This document shows positions 1 to 5,616 of a stretch of DNA of 5,616 nt, piece by piece; the first letter of the stretch is position 1, and the number at the start of each line of letters is the position of its first letter. The translations under genes and the position numbers were made by a program. This stretch comes from Planctomycetaceae bacterium. Lineage in GTDB: Bacteria; Planctomycetota; Planctomycetia; Pirellulales; Pirellulaceae. The notes beneath the pieces were generated by a model. That model saw nothing but the letters and a program-made list of their open reading frames with translations. It was not told where the DNA came from and did no database searches. The stretch is from positions 1 to 5,616 of the forward strand of contig PADE01000215.1 of NCBI GenBank assembly GCA_002702965.1. Reading direction: 5' to 3'.

Positions 1-1962
1 GAGTTCGAACGGTGCCTGTTGCTTCGGGTCCAGAGCTGCCTCGGGGTCGATCAGCGTCATCAGCAGCGCGTCGCGGAGTTGGCTGGCGCTGGCGTCAGAC
101 GGATCCGACGCATAACACCCGGCCAGGACGTTTCCCAACAGTTGGAGCTTGGTGCGGTTGTCAACGTTTTCACTGGCCAAGTCGACGAGCTGCTGGTACG
201 CCTGTGAGCGCGTCGTCTCGCTGCTGGCGCGCACCTGTTCCAGCGGTTCTCTCCATGCGGCGTCCGCTCCTCGGGCCTGAGTGATGGCGACCACCAGTGC
301 CCCATCCCACCAGTCGTTGCCGACCGGTGGGCTGCTGCTGACGGGGGCGGTCCCGCTGTTTTCCGATGTGCTGTCTCGCTCGGCATCAGCACCGGTGGGG
401 TTTGCGCCTGGGCGCGCGACGGGCGGCTCGTACTGCAGGATCTGGTAGACGAGTGCCGCGCAGATTCCCAACAGTACGACAAACATTAGCGCAAAGACAG
501 TTGTTGTCCACCGCGCCGCGCGCATCCGGCGAACCTGGTTGGCAGCCAGCCGTTCGCTGATCACGGCGTTGACCTGGTCGGCGGCCAACCCCCATTGTCG
601 GCCCTCTTGGTGGAGTTGTTGTCGCATCGTTCCATTGATGCGGGATCGATGCTCGAGCAGGTCGTCGAGTAGGCGGTCGATGAACTCGACCGCGCGCTCT
701 TGGGTGATCGTGCGCACACCGGCTTCTTGAGCGACCGATTGAATCGTCTCTTTGGCGAGCGCAATCGGGAGCCCCTCTCCCTGGACACCCGCTTCACGCA
801 GCTTGCGATGGATCCGGGGCGTGATGATGCCGTGCGGCTGTTTCAGAAGGACTTCACCCAAATGTCTGCGAAACGACTCGACGCGTTCCCGCAGCTGGCT
901 TCCCGATACGGGGGTATCGGAGACGCCAGCCGGATCGGCTTGGAGGTGACCGATCGCTAACTCGAGATCGCTTTCAGACAATTGATGATCGCCGGCAACC
1001 GCCGATAGCAGCAGACGGCTTTGCGGCGTAATCCCGCGGTATTCCGCCAGGATCGGAGCCGCTGCTTCGAGGAAAGCATTCAGTCGCGGATCGTCCGGCA
1101 CGCCCGTCCGAGTGGTCGGCTCTGGAGGCGCCGGTTGGCCGGGCATTTGAACTCCGCAGTCGTCGGCGACTTGCTGGAGCAACTGGCCGACGTACACCGA
1201 CGACAAGCGGTATTGGTTGCGACCGATCCTGGCGAGCTTGCGCACCGCGCCCCGAGACAACGTCTGGGACTGAATCCGTTGGCAAACCTCACGCGCGTAG
1301 TCGACAAACAACAGGTCCGGTGTCTTCTCTGAATCGCTTCGTGGAGGTGGAACGGGGACTGGGGCTGCGGGGTCTGGCGGCGACGGTTGGTCTGGAGATT
1401 CGATGGCGACTCCGGTCAAGGACGCCAGCAGATCACTCGTTGCCGTGTCCGATAGGCCGCTCTCTTGCGCCAATTGTGCCAATCTAGATTTGTGTGGCGC
1501 ACCGTTCCCCTGTTGTGCGGCGATCAGCTCGATCGCGCTCTCGAGAAATCGCTCGGTTGGCGCCTGACTGCGGCCCTCGTCGAGAGATCGTGGGGGGGCA
1601 TCCGCCGGCGCAGGCGCCATCTGCACCGGTGGTGCAGACGCGGTGTCTGGAAGTGGGGGAGGCTGTTGGGCCCCGTCGCCTGCGGCAGGTTGGACCGCTG
1701 GCGGGCCATCGTCACCCACTGGCGGCGAGTCGTCGGCAAGCGGATTGTCGAGGGCGCGCTGCTGTAGTAACAACTGCACCGCGAGCTGTCGTTGGGATTC
1801 CGACATCCCAACCTGCTCAGCGATGGCCGCTAATCGCGATTCCAATGCGGGCGTGATCGTGGGCTGATCGCGAAGCAACGGCGCTACCTGTTCGAGAAAC
1901 GCCTGCGCGAGACTCGGGTCCCCCGCCGCACGCCATCGCTCGGGTTTGCCAGGTGTTTCCAT
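1..1962 (-). CDS. Modular single-pass membrane protein with repeated helical modules (partial, C-terminus outside window)
   Basis: The reading frame starts at ATG 1962, five bases after the TPR gene stop, and runs 654 codons without a stop to base 1, so the 3' end is missing. I do not recognise the family. Residues 1-474 have no signal peptide and hold about six diverged ~55-residue helical modules (about 15-70, 135-184, 214-270, 291-345, 355-411, 416-472). Proline-rich spacers separate the first four (about 75-134, 189-213, 273-290). The basic stretch VRRMRAAR (477-484) precedes a membrane helix at about 485-509 (TTTVFALMFVVLLGICAALV). By the positive-inside rule the modules are cytoplasmic and the C-terminal part is periplasmic. 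After the helix come a Pro/Ser/Thr-rich linker (510-550), the motif NDWWDG (549-554) and a helical region (about 555-654) that continues past the edge. Position and topology suggest a protein linking the cytoplasm to the ExbD and TPR proteins outside; this is inference. The start lacks a strong ribosome binding site, which fits translational coupling. Confidence 0.85.
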   Translation of the reverse strand, partial: METPGKPERWRAAGDPSLAQAFLEQVAPLLRDQPTITPALESRLAAIAEQVGMSESQRQLAVQLLLQQRALDNPLADDSPPVGDDGPPAVQPAAGDGAQQPPPLPDTASAPPVQMAPAPADAPPRSLDEGRSQAPTERFLESAIELIAAQQGNGAPHKSRLAQLAQESGLSDTATSDLLASLTGVAIESPDQPSPPDPAAPVPVPPPRSDSEKTPDLLFVDYAREVCQRIQSQTLSRGAVRKLARIGRNQYRLSSVYVGQLLQQVADDCGVQMPGQPAPPEPTTRTGVPDDPRLNAFLEAAAPILAEYRGITPQSRLLLSAVAGDHQLSESDLELAIGHLQADPAGVSDTPVSGSQLRERVESFRRHLGEVLLKQPHGIITPRIHRKLREAGVQGEGLPIALAKETIQSVAQEAGVRTITQERAVEFIDRLLDDLLEHRSRINGTMRQQLHQEGRQWGLAADQVNAVISERLAANQVRRMRAARWTTTVFALMFVVLLGICAALVYQILQYEPPVARPGANPTGADAERDSTSENSGTAPVSSSPPVGNDWWDGALVVAITQARGADAAWREPLEQVRASSETTRSQAYQQLVDLASENVDNRTKLQLLGNVLAGCYASDPSDASASQLRDALLMTLIDPEAALDPKQQAPFEL
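547..1920 (-). repeat. About six diverged ~55-residue helical modules within the partial membrane protein
   Basis: Protein-level repeat found by eye. Each copy begins with an amphipathic helix often of the form FLE/FVD plus hydrophobics, then a turn frequently containing TP, SR or NG, then a helix with Arg/Lys-Leu (SRLAAIAEQVGMSES, SRLAQLAQESGLSDT, RKLARIGRNQYRLSS, SRLLLSAVAGDHQLSES, RKLREAGVQGEGLPI, QQLHQEGRQWGLAAD) and a last helix ending in leucines. Copies lie at about 1920-1753, 1560-1411, 1323-1153, 1092-928, 900-730 and 717-547. Copies 1, 2 and 4 agree best; copies 3, 5 and 6 are more distant, and 5 and 6 run together with almost no spacer. The DNA itself is not recognisably repeated, so the duplication is old. 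The module family is not identified. Confidence 0.6.
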
Positions 1963-1967
1963 TACCA

Positions 1968-4670
1968 CTAACTCTGCTTACGGGGTAGCCGCTGCGCGCG
2001 GTTGGGAGGCCCGCCTTGATCCTCCAGTTGTCGGAATCGTTCTCGCCATAGAGGCGGGCCATGCTTCGGGTGTAGCAACTTGAACTGTTTGAGGACTTGC
2101 TGCGCCCGAGGCCGATCGAGCATCTGCAAACAGCGTATTTGATGGTATTTGGCCTCGAACCAGGTATTCGAGGATTTGGCCGACCCCGCCAGCAGCGTTC
2201 GCCAATGTACCACCGACTGCTTTGGATTGCCGGCGCTGAGATGCGCATGGGCGGCCCGTTTGAGATAACCGGGATCTTTGGGAAAGGCGGCGACCAACCG
2301 ATCGAGTAGGGCGACCGCCTCGGAGAATTTCTTCAGCGCCGCCGCGTAGTAGGCGAGCCGCGATACGGCGACGCGCGCATTCTTATGTCCGGTGATGGCC
2401 GCTCGCCCGTCGCCGAGTCGGCGGCTGAGTTTGAGGTACACCTGGTATCCTTCTTCCAACAGAGACTGTTTTCGGGCGCCTTCGGCCTTTTGGATCTCGC
2501 GGTCCACGACCTGCGCAGACGTGACCAGAGCGACCAACCGATAAGTGGGTTGCGTGGCGTGTTTTACCAACCAGTTGGCGTGTTCTCGAAGCGCCGCGTC
2601 ACGCGCCCGGAATTGGGAGACCCGCAGCCACTGATAGTGATAGTCTGACAGAGCGGAGTCGCTCGTCGGCAGAGATTCGGCGAAAGGCTCGGCGCGGGTC
2701 AAGAACCCGGCACCCAGTTCCACCAACGGTTCTTCCGCGAACAGTGAGACTTCGGCGGCCAGTACCAGTACTTTGACACGTCGGCGGGCGGCAACCTGTT
2801 TGTCTGCCACGCTGTGGAATGCTTCGGCCGCACCTCGTACTCCATCGGCAAAACGCGCGCTTTGCGTGGGATCGTCCCGCTGGCGTGACCATTGCTGATG
2901 CAGCAAGGTACACAGGTCGTATTGGGCGTCGAGGTAACCAGCGTCATCCGGTGCGACGCGTTGCAATTGTCGAATGACTTTGTCGGGAGATGCGTCTCGC
3001 ATCAATAGCGCGGTCCAGCGACTCGCCTCCCGCGCGTACTTGTGTTGGGGGTAGTCGCGCTGGATGCGCGCAAGCACGTTCACGGCCCGCGGCAAGTAGC
3101 GGGCGTCGGCCTTGCCGAGGCGCTTATAACACACAAAGGCATTCCACAACGCGTCCGCGGCAATCGCCTCGCCACTCGCTTTCAGGCCCGGTACCGATTC
3201 TTCAAAACCGGGTCCCGCCTGGGCCAGATTTCCCAGGTGAAACTGGCACATCGCCAGATCGTATCGGCAGCGGCTGCGGAGAGATATCTGATCGGTTGCG
3301 TTCTTGGTAGACAGGGCAGCTTGTAGCATTTGAGCCGCCGCCCGGTAGTCATCTGGTTGGCCACTGCGCTCCGCCGTTTTCAACAATTGCTGTCCTTTGA
3401 TCCACTGCAGCACCATCCCCGAGGCGGCGCCGATTTGGATCTTGTAACGTGAAATCAAACCCACGATCAAAGCCCGCTGCTGCAACCGGGCCAGTCCCCG
3501 CAGGCCGAGATCGCTCAAGGGTTGACGCTGCGGGGAGTCTTTGGCCGGCCCGTAGGCCGCCTGCACAAGCGCGATACAGAGTCCCAGCTTGCCGCCGGTC
3601 GGTTTCCCGGAAAACCGGCTGATCCGGCGTTCCGCATAGGCGGTGACTTCCTGCCAGGCGGACGCCTGGCAGAGACTGCGAACGTACCAATGCGATCCCT
3701 CGTCACGGATCTCGGGCGACACCGCGGCCTGTTCAAGCCATTGAAAGCAGATCCGGCTGTCGCCGACATGGCCCGAGATCGCCTCGGCTAAACCCAGTCC
3801 GATCACCGACCGAGCCAAATACTCGGACTCCAGGTTCAGCCATTGCGAGTCGATCTCTTTGAGCGACTCGTCCGCTTCGATGCCCAACAGCTGTGCGAAC
3901 AAGCGACGGGACTCGGAATACAAGGAGCTGTCCTTCCCGGCGGACTGAAGAAACCCCTGGTAGTAGAGGGACCACGCGGTCACGTAGGTGGCGCGATTGG
4001 CAATCCCCTGTAGCCGGCGCCAGTCGCTCTGGAGTACTCCAAATGTGTCATCGGGAGCCGTCGCGTCCAGATCCCGCTTGCTGTTGTCAGACCGGTTTAG
4101 CGCTCGGCGGCGGAGGGCTCGCTGACGGGCGGCGTCTTGGTCATCGAGTTTTTCCTTGAGTTGATTGGCTTGTTGGTTGAGTTGCGTTTGGAGTTGCTTA
4201 AGTCGGGGGGTGATCCGGGCCAGAATGGCTAGCGCTTCGGTGTGCGAGTCCTGGTCTTCGGCATTTCCGATCCAGCGACTGGCGAGCAGTTCAGCACGGT
4301 TGTAGTCGGCCTGCAACAGCATCACCTGGAGCGCCGTGGTCCTGGCCTCTGGAAAACGTTCCAGCAGAATATGGATGCGGGCTACCTGCTCCTGGTAGCG
4401 TGACGCGTCCGCCGAGTGCAGCATCAACTGGCTGGCGTAGAGGTCGGCGATTCGGCGGGCCAACTTCGTCGCCTGTTCGCCACTGGCGGTCGGGTGCAAT
4501 GACTGTTCCAGGTGCAGGATCTGCAGATCGACCAATCCCAGACGCGCCAGAAATCGGTCGACCTGTTGCGCATCCGAGGGGGCATCCGCGGCGCTGCCCA
4601 TGCCGACCGTATACACGAGCAGCGGGATCGAACAGATCTTGACCCAGATTGTTGGCTGCAGCTTATTCAT
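1968..4670 (-). CDS. Exported TPR-like helical-repeat protein of 900 aa, function unknown
   Basis: Large, almost entirely helical protein that I cannot tie to a named family. The N-terminus looks like a signal peptide: Lys3 and Lys11, a hydrophobic stretch ICSIPLLVYTVGMG (12-25) and a likely signal peptidase I site after SAA (residue 28), so the protein should act in the periplasm. A glutamine- and lysine-rich segment at about 153-193 looks like a coiled coil. TPR-like helix pairs are clearest at about 467-556 (YDLAMCQFHLGNLAQA; ALWNAFVCYKRLGKA) and 765-885 (AYYAAALKKFSEAVALLDRL; AHAHLSAGNPKQSVVHW). The last 11 residues are basic. I place the start at 4670 because it puts the signal peptide at the N-terminus. 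The frame is open up to 4877, but that extension would lie inside the ExbD gene and bury the signal peptide; an ATG at 4688 is a lesser alternative. Overlap with the upstream stop and the 5-base gap to the next gene indicate one operon. TPR arrays are usually protein-binding scaffolds; a partner role to the ExbD motor is inferred. Confidence 0.85.
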   Translation of the reverse strand: MNKLQPTIWVKICSIPLLVYTVGMGSAADAPSDAQQVDRFLARLGLVDLQILHLEQSLHPTASGEQATKLARRIADLYASQLMLHSADASRYQEQVARIHILLERFPEARTTALQVMLLQADYNRAELLASRWIGNAEDQDSHTEALAILARITPRLKQLQTQLNQQANQLKEKLDDQDAARQRALRRRALNRSDNSKRDLDATAPDDTFGVLQSDWRRLQGIANRATYVTAWSLYYQGFLQSAGKDSSLYSESRRLFAQLLGIEADESLKEIDSQWLNLESEYLARSVIGLGLAEAISGHVGDSRICFQWLEQAAVSPEIRDEGSHWYVRSLCQASAWQEVTAYAERRISRFSGKPTGGKLGLCIALVQAAYGPAKDSPQRQPLSDLGLRGLARLQQRALIVGLISRYKIQIGAASGMVLQWIKGQQLLKTAERSGQPDDYRAAAQMLQAALSTKNATDQISLRSRCRYDLAMCQFHLGNLAQAGPGFEESVPGLKASGEAIAADALWNAFVCYKRLGKADARYLPRAVNVLARIQRDYPQHKYAREASRWTALLMRDASPDKVIRQLQRVAPDDAGYLDAQYDLCTLLHQQWSRQRDDPTQSARFADGVRGAAEAFHSVADKQVAARRRVKVLVLAAEVSLFAEEPLVELGAGFLTRAEPFAESLPTSDSALSDYHYQWLRVSQFRARDAALREHANWLVKHATQPTYRLVALVTSAQVVDREIQKAEGARKQSLLEEGYQVYLKLSRRLGDGRAAITGHKNARVAVSRLAYYAAALKKFSEAVALLDRLVAAFPKDPGYLKRAAHAHLSAGNPKQSVVHWRTLLAGSAKSSNTWFEAKYHQIRCLQMLDRPRAQQVLKQFKLLHPKHGPPLWRERFRQLEDQGGPPNRAQRLPRKQS
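3651..3672. repeat. Perfect 10-base inverted repeat inside the TPR gene
   Basis: CTGCCAGGCG at 3651-3660 and CGCCTGGCAG at 3663-3672 are exact reverse complements separated by GA. As RNA they could form a 9-base-pair GC-rich stem with a 4-base loop. The element lies wholly in coding sequence and encodes part of LCQASAWQ near residue 335 of the TPR protein. No run of T follows on either strand, so it is not a classical terminator. It may be chance in GC-rich DNA. Confidence 0.4.
4663..4670 (-). promoter_or_regulatory. Stop/start overlap ATGAATAA joining the second exbD and the TPR gene
   Basis: On the minus strand the bases ATGAATAA contain the start codon of the TPR gene (4670-4668) and, in the other frame, the TAA stop of the second ExbD gene (4665-4663). 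No Shine-Dalgarno-like sequence lies in the 20 bases before this ATG (it follows CCTTTTAGCAATC). Overlaps of this kind normally mean that translation of the downstream gene depends on ribosomes finishing the upstream one. This supports coupled production of the motor subunit and the TPR protein, and it fixes the choice of start. Confidence 0.65.
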
Positions 4671-5091
4671 GATTGCTAAAAGGTACATACGAGACAATTG
4701 CATAGCCCGCGTGTTTGCAGGCCTGAACAGCGGCGGCCGCCATCCGGAACGGAACTTCGTCGCTGACCCGTACGAAAGCCCCGTCGTGTTTGTTGTCAAA
4801 TTGACGGAGCACATCGGCCAGTTCGTCGGCGGCGGCGAATTCACGACTTCCCAGGCGAAACACAAACCGCTCGCCACTGCGAAGGACTTCCACGATCGCG
4901 GGTTCTAGGTCTGATGCGGCGCTGCTCGACTTTTTCTCGACTTTGATTCCGGAATCAAGATTGCGTTCGGTGTTGACAAAACTTGCCGTGGTCATGAAGA
5001 AAATGAGCAACAGGAAAACGACGTCGATCATGCTCGTCATCGACAATTCGACCGTGGCATCACGACGATTTTTGCGGTTGCTGAGTTTCAT
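4663..5091 (-). CDS. exbD: ExbD/TolR-family biopolymer transport protein, second of two (142 aa)
   Basis: Second ExbD/TolR-type protein, 56 bases downstream of the first and clearly diverged from it. A basic N-terminus (MKLSNRKNRR) is followed by the signature MTSMIDVVFLLLIFFM at residues 18-33, with the ion-coupling aspartate at Asp23. The usual TP of the signature is TS here. The membrane helix covers about residues 21-38. The linker (about 39-64) is polar and charged (KVEKKSSS) and lacks the LP motif present in the first copy. The periplasmic domain (about 65-142) shows the family pattern: an AIVEVL strand, a residue-by-residue exposed helix DELADVLRQF, the strand GAFVRVSDEVPF, the helix AAAAVQACKHAGY and a final strand. 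It probably acts in the same inner-membrane motor as its neighbour, perhaps as the other half of an ExbD heterodimer (inference). Its last codons overlap the start of the downstream TPR gene by 8 bases. A weak AGG lies 9 bases before the start codon. Confidence 0.93.
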   Translation of the reverse strand: MKLSNRKNRRDATVELSMTSMIDVVFLLLIFFMTTASFVNTERNLDSGIKVEKKSSSAASDLEPAIVEVLRSGERFVFRLGSREFAAADELADVLRQFDNKHDGAFVRVSDEVPFRMAAAAVQACKHAGYAIVSYVPFSNHE

Positions 5092-5147
5092 CCGAGTACC
5101 TGGGCAAATTCGGAACCACAGCGGAAAGTGAAATGCCGGTAACGTGA
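5092..5147 (-). other. 56-base gap between the two exbD genes
   Basis: This is the longest non-coding stretch fully inside the window. I see no clear hairpin terminator and no convincing -35/-10 pair. A short AGG lies near the downstream start and could be a weak ribosome binding site. The simplest reading is an ordinary intra-operon spacer, although an internal promoter that does not match standard consensus cannot be excluded. Confidence 0.5.
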
Positions 5148-5564
5148 CTAACGAGGGACCTCGACCGCAAACGACACGCGTTTGACATTGATCTGCTCGA
5201 GCGCCTTGGCGACCTCGTTTGCCGCTCGACTCTCACTGCGTTGATCGACACGTAGCTCGATATTCAGGCGCCGCGGGTCGTCGCCGAGTCGCGCCAGCTC
5301 TTCGCTGACCAGACCCAGCAAGCGATCTAGTTGCAAGACACGCCCCAGCATCACCAGTTGGCCGTCCTGGCGAATATTGACGGTCAATGAGGACGACTCC
5401 TTGTCGCGTGTTCCCGCCTGTTGGGGAAGCTCCAAACGTTCTTCCTTGACACGTGAGACCTGGGTCACCGTCATAAAGAAAATGAGCAACAGAAAGACGA
5501 TATCGATCATCGGGGTCATGTTCATCTTCAGGAGGCGGCCACCAGGGCGTTTGCTGAGTCGCAT
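5148..5564 (-). CDS. exbD: ExbD/TolR-family biopolymer transport protein, first of two (138 aa)
   Basis: Single-pass inner-membrane protein of the ExbD/TolR family. Such proteins pair with an ExbB/TolQ channel and convert proton flow into movement or force across the envelope. The short basic N-terminus (Arg2, Lys5, Arg6, Arg10, Lys13) should be cytoplasmic. The family signature MTPMIDIVFLLLIFFM spans residues 16-31, with the ion-coupling aspartate at Asp21, inside a membrane helix of about residues 19-36. A periplasmic linker carries LELP (residues 44-47), like the conserved hydrophobic-x-LP motif after the ExbD helix. The remainder (about 56-138) fits the small ExbD/TolR alpha/beta domain and ends in FAVEVPR. 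The length of 138 residues is normal for the family. I chose the start because MRLS resembles the MKLS start of the second copy; no good ribosome binding site precedes it, and the frame stays open upstream to the window edge, so a longer N-terminus is not excluded. The family call is secure; the ExbD versus TolR role is not. Confidence 0.93.
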   Translation of the reverse strand: MRLSKRPGGRLLKMNMTPMIDIVFLLLIFFMTVTQVSRVKEERLELPQQAGTRDKESSSLTVNIRQDGQLVMLGRVLQLDRLLGLVSEELARLGDDPRRLNIELRVDQRSESRAANEVAKALEQINVKRVSFAVEVPR

Positions 5565-5616
5565 GTTGCCATCGCTGTGAGAAGAGTGGGGGAGTTGGGC
5601 GCGACCGTTAAGTACG
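5565..5616 (-). other. Right-edge leader upstream of the first exbD, possibly with the end of an upstream gene
   Basis: Too short to assign. One frame ends at once with TAA (5610-5608), which could be the stop of an upstream gene 43 bases before the first exbD. A second frame stays open from the edge to a TGA at 5530-5528, which would make the upstream gene overlap exbD by 37 bases. The third frame is continuous with exbD. An ExbB/TolQ/MotA-type channel gene would be expected here from the usual gene order, but no recognisable part of one is in view. No Shine-Dalgarno motif precedes the exbD start. Confidence 0.3.

Noticed and set aside
903..920. Short inverted repeat CCGATAC-GGGG-GTATCGG
   Set aside because: A 7-base stem inside coding sequence, with no T run and no copies noticed elsewhere; likely chance.
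1621..1637. Short inverted repeat CTGCACC-GGT-GGTGCAG
   Set aside because: It lies in the proline-rich spacer coding region, where CCA/CCG codons make such palindromes easy; not evidence for a regulatory site.
1963..1967. Possible promoter or terminator between the TPR gene and the modular protein
   Set aside because: Only five bases separate the genes, leaving no room; coupled translation within one operon is simpler.
12..2309. Several plus-strand and other-frame open frames of 60-143 codons opposite the modular protein and TPR gene
   Set aside because: They are rich in Arg, Pro, Ser, Cys and Trp, show no domains, and lie across two long minus-strand genes whose frames explain the DNA. They look like chance openings in GC-rich sequence.
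4600..5131. Plus-strand open frames opposite the second ExbD gene
   Set aside because: The ExbD protein is a clear family member in the minus-strand frame; the opposing frames have no recognisable features.
1..5616. CRISPR array, tRNA, rRNA, insertion sequence, toxin-antitoxin or phage defence genes
   Set aside because: No regularly spaced DNA repeats, RNA-gene-like folds, transposase motifs or known defence domains were seen; nearly all bases belong to the four minus-strand genes.

Overview
The window looks like a piece of a GC-rich bacterial chromosome from a Gram-negative-type (diderm) organism. Every supported gene lies on the minus strand, so the operon reads from right to left. Two ExbD/TolR genes in a row, a large signal-peptide TPR protein, weak or absent Shine-Dalgarno sequences and Pro/Gln-rich spacers resemble planctomycete (Pirellulales-like) genomes. 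That assignment is an inference; no marker gene here proves it.

Layout from right to left: 52 bases at the right edge without a resolvable gene; a first ExbD/TolR protein (5564-5148); a 56-base gap; a second ExbD/TolR protein (5091-4663); a 900-residue exported, TPR-like helical-repeat protein (4670-1968) whose start codon overlaps the stop of the second ExbD; and, 5 bases later, a large reading frame (1962 to beyond base 1) that stays open for 654 codons and leaves the window. This last gene encodes about six diverged copies of a ~55-residue helical module separated by proline-rich spacers, then one transmembrane helix, then a part predicted to lie in the periplasm. I found no tRNA, rRNA, CRISPR, insertion sequence, convincing promoter or terminator. 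The window is almost wholly coding.

How the genes may work together: ExbD/TolR proteins are the peptidoglycan-side, ion-coupled partners of ExbB/TolQ/MotA channel proteins, and an ExbB/TolQ gene would be expected just right of the window. The tight spacing suggests that the TPR protein (outside the inner membrane) and the modular membrane protein (cytoplasm to periplasm) are dedicated parts of an energised envelope machine. One TolQ-type plus two TolR-type subunits, TPR proteins and a modular single-pass protein broadly recall the Agl-Glt machinery of Myxococcus, but the sequence does not show what the machine moves or transports.
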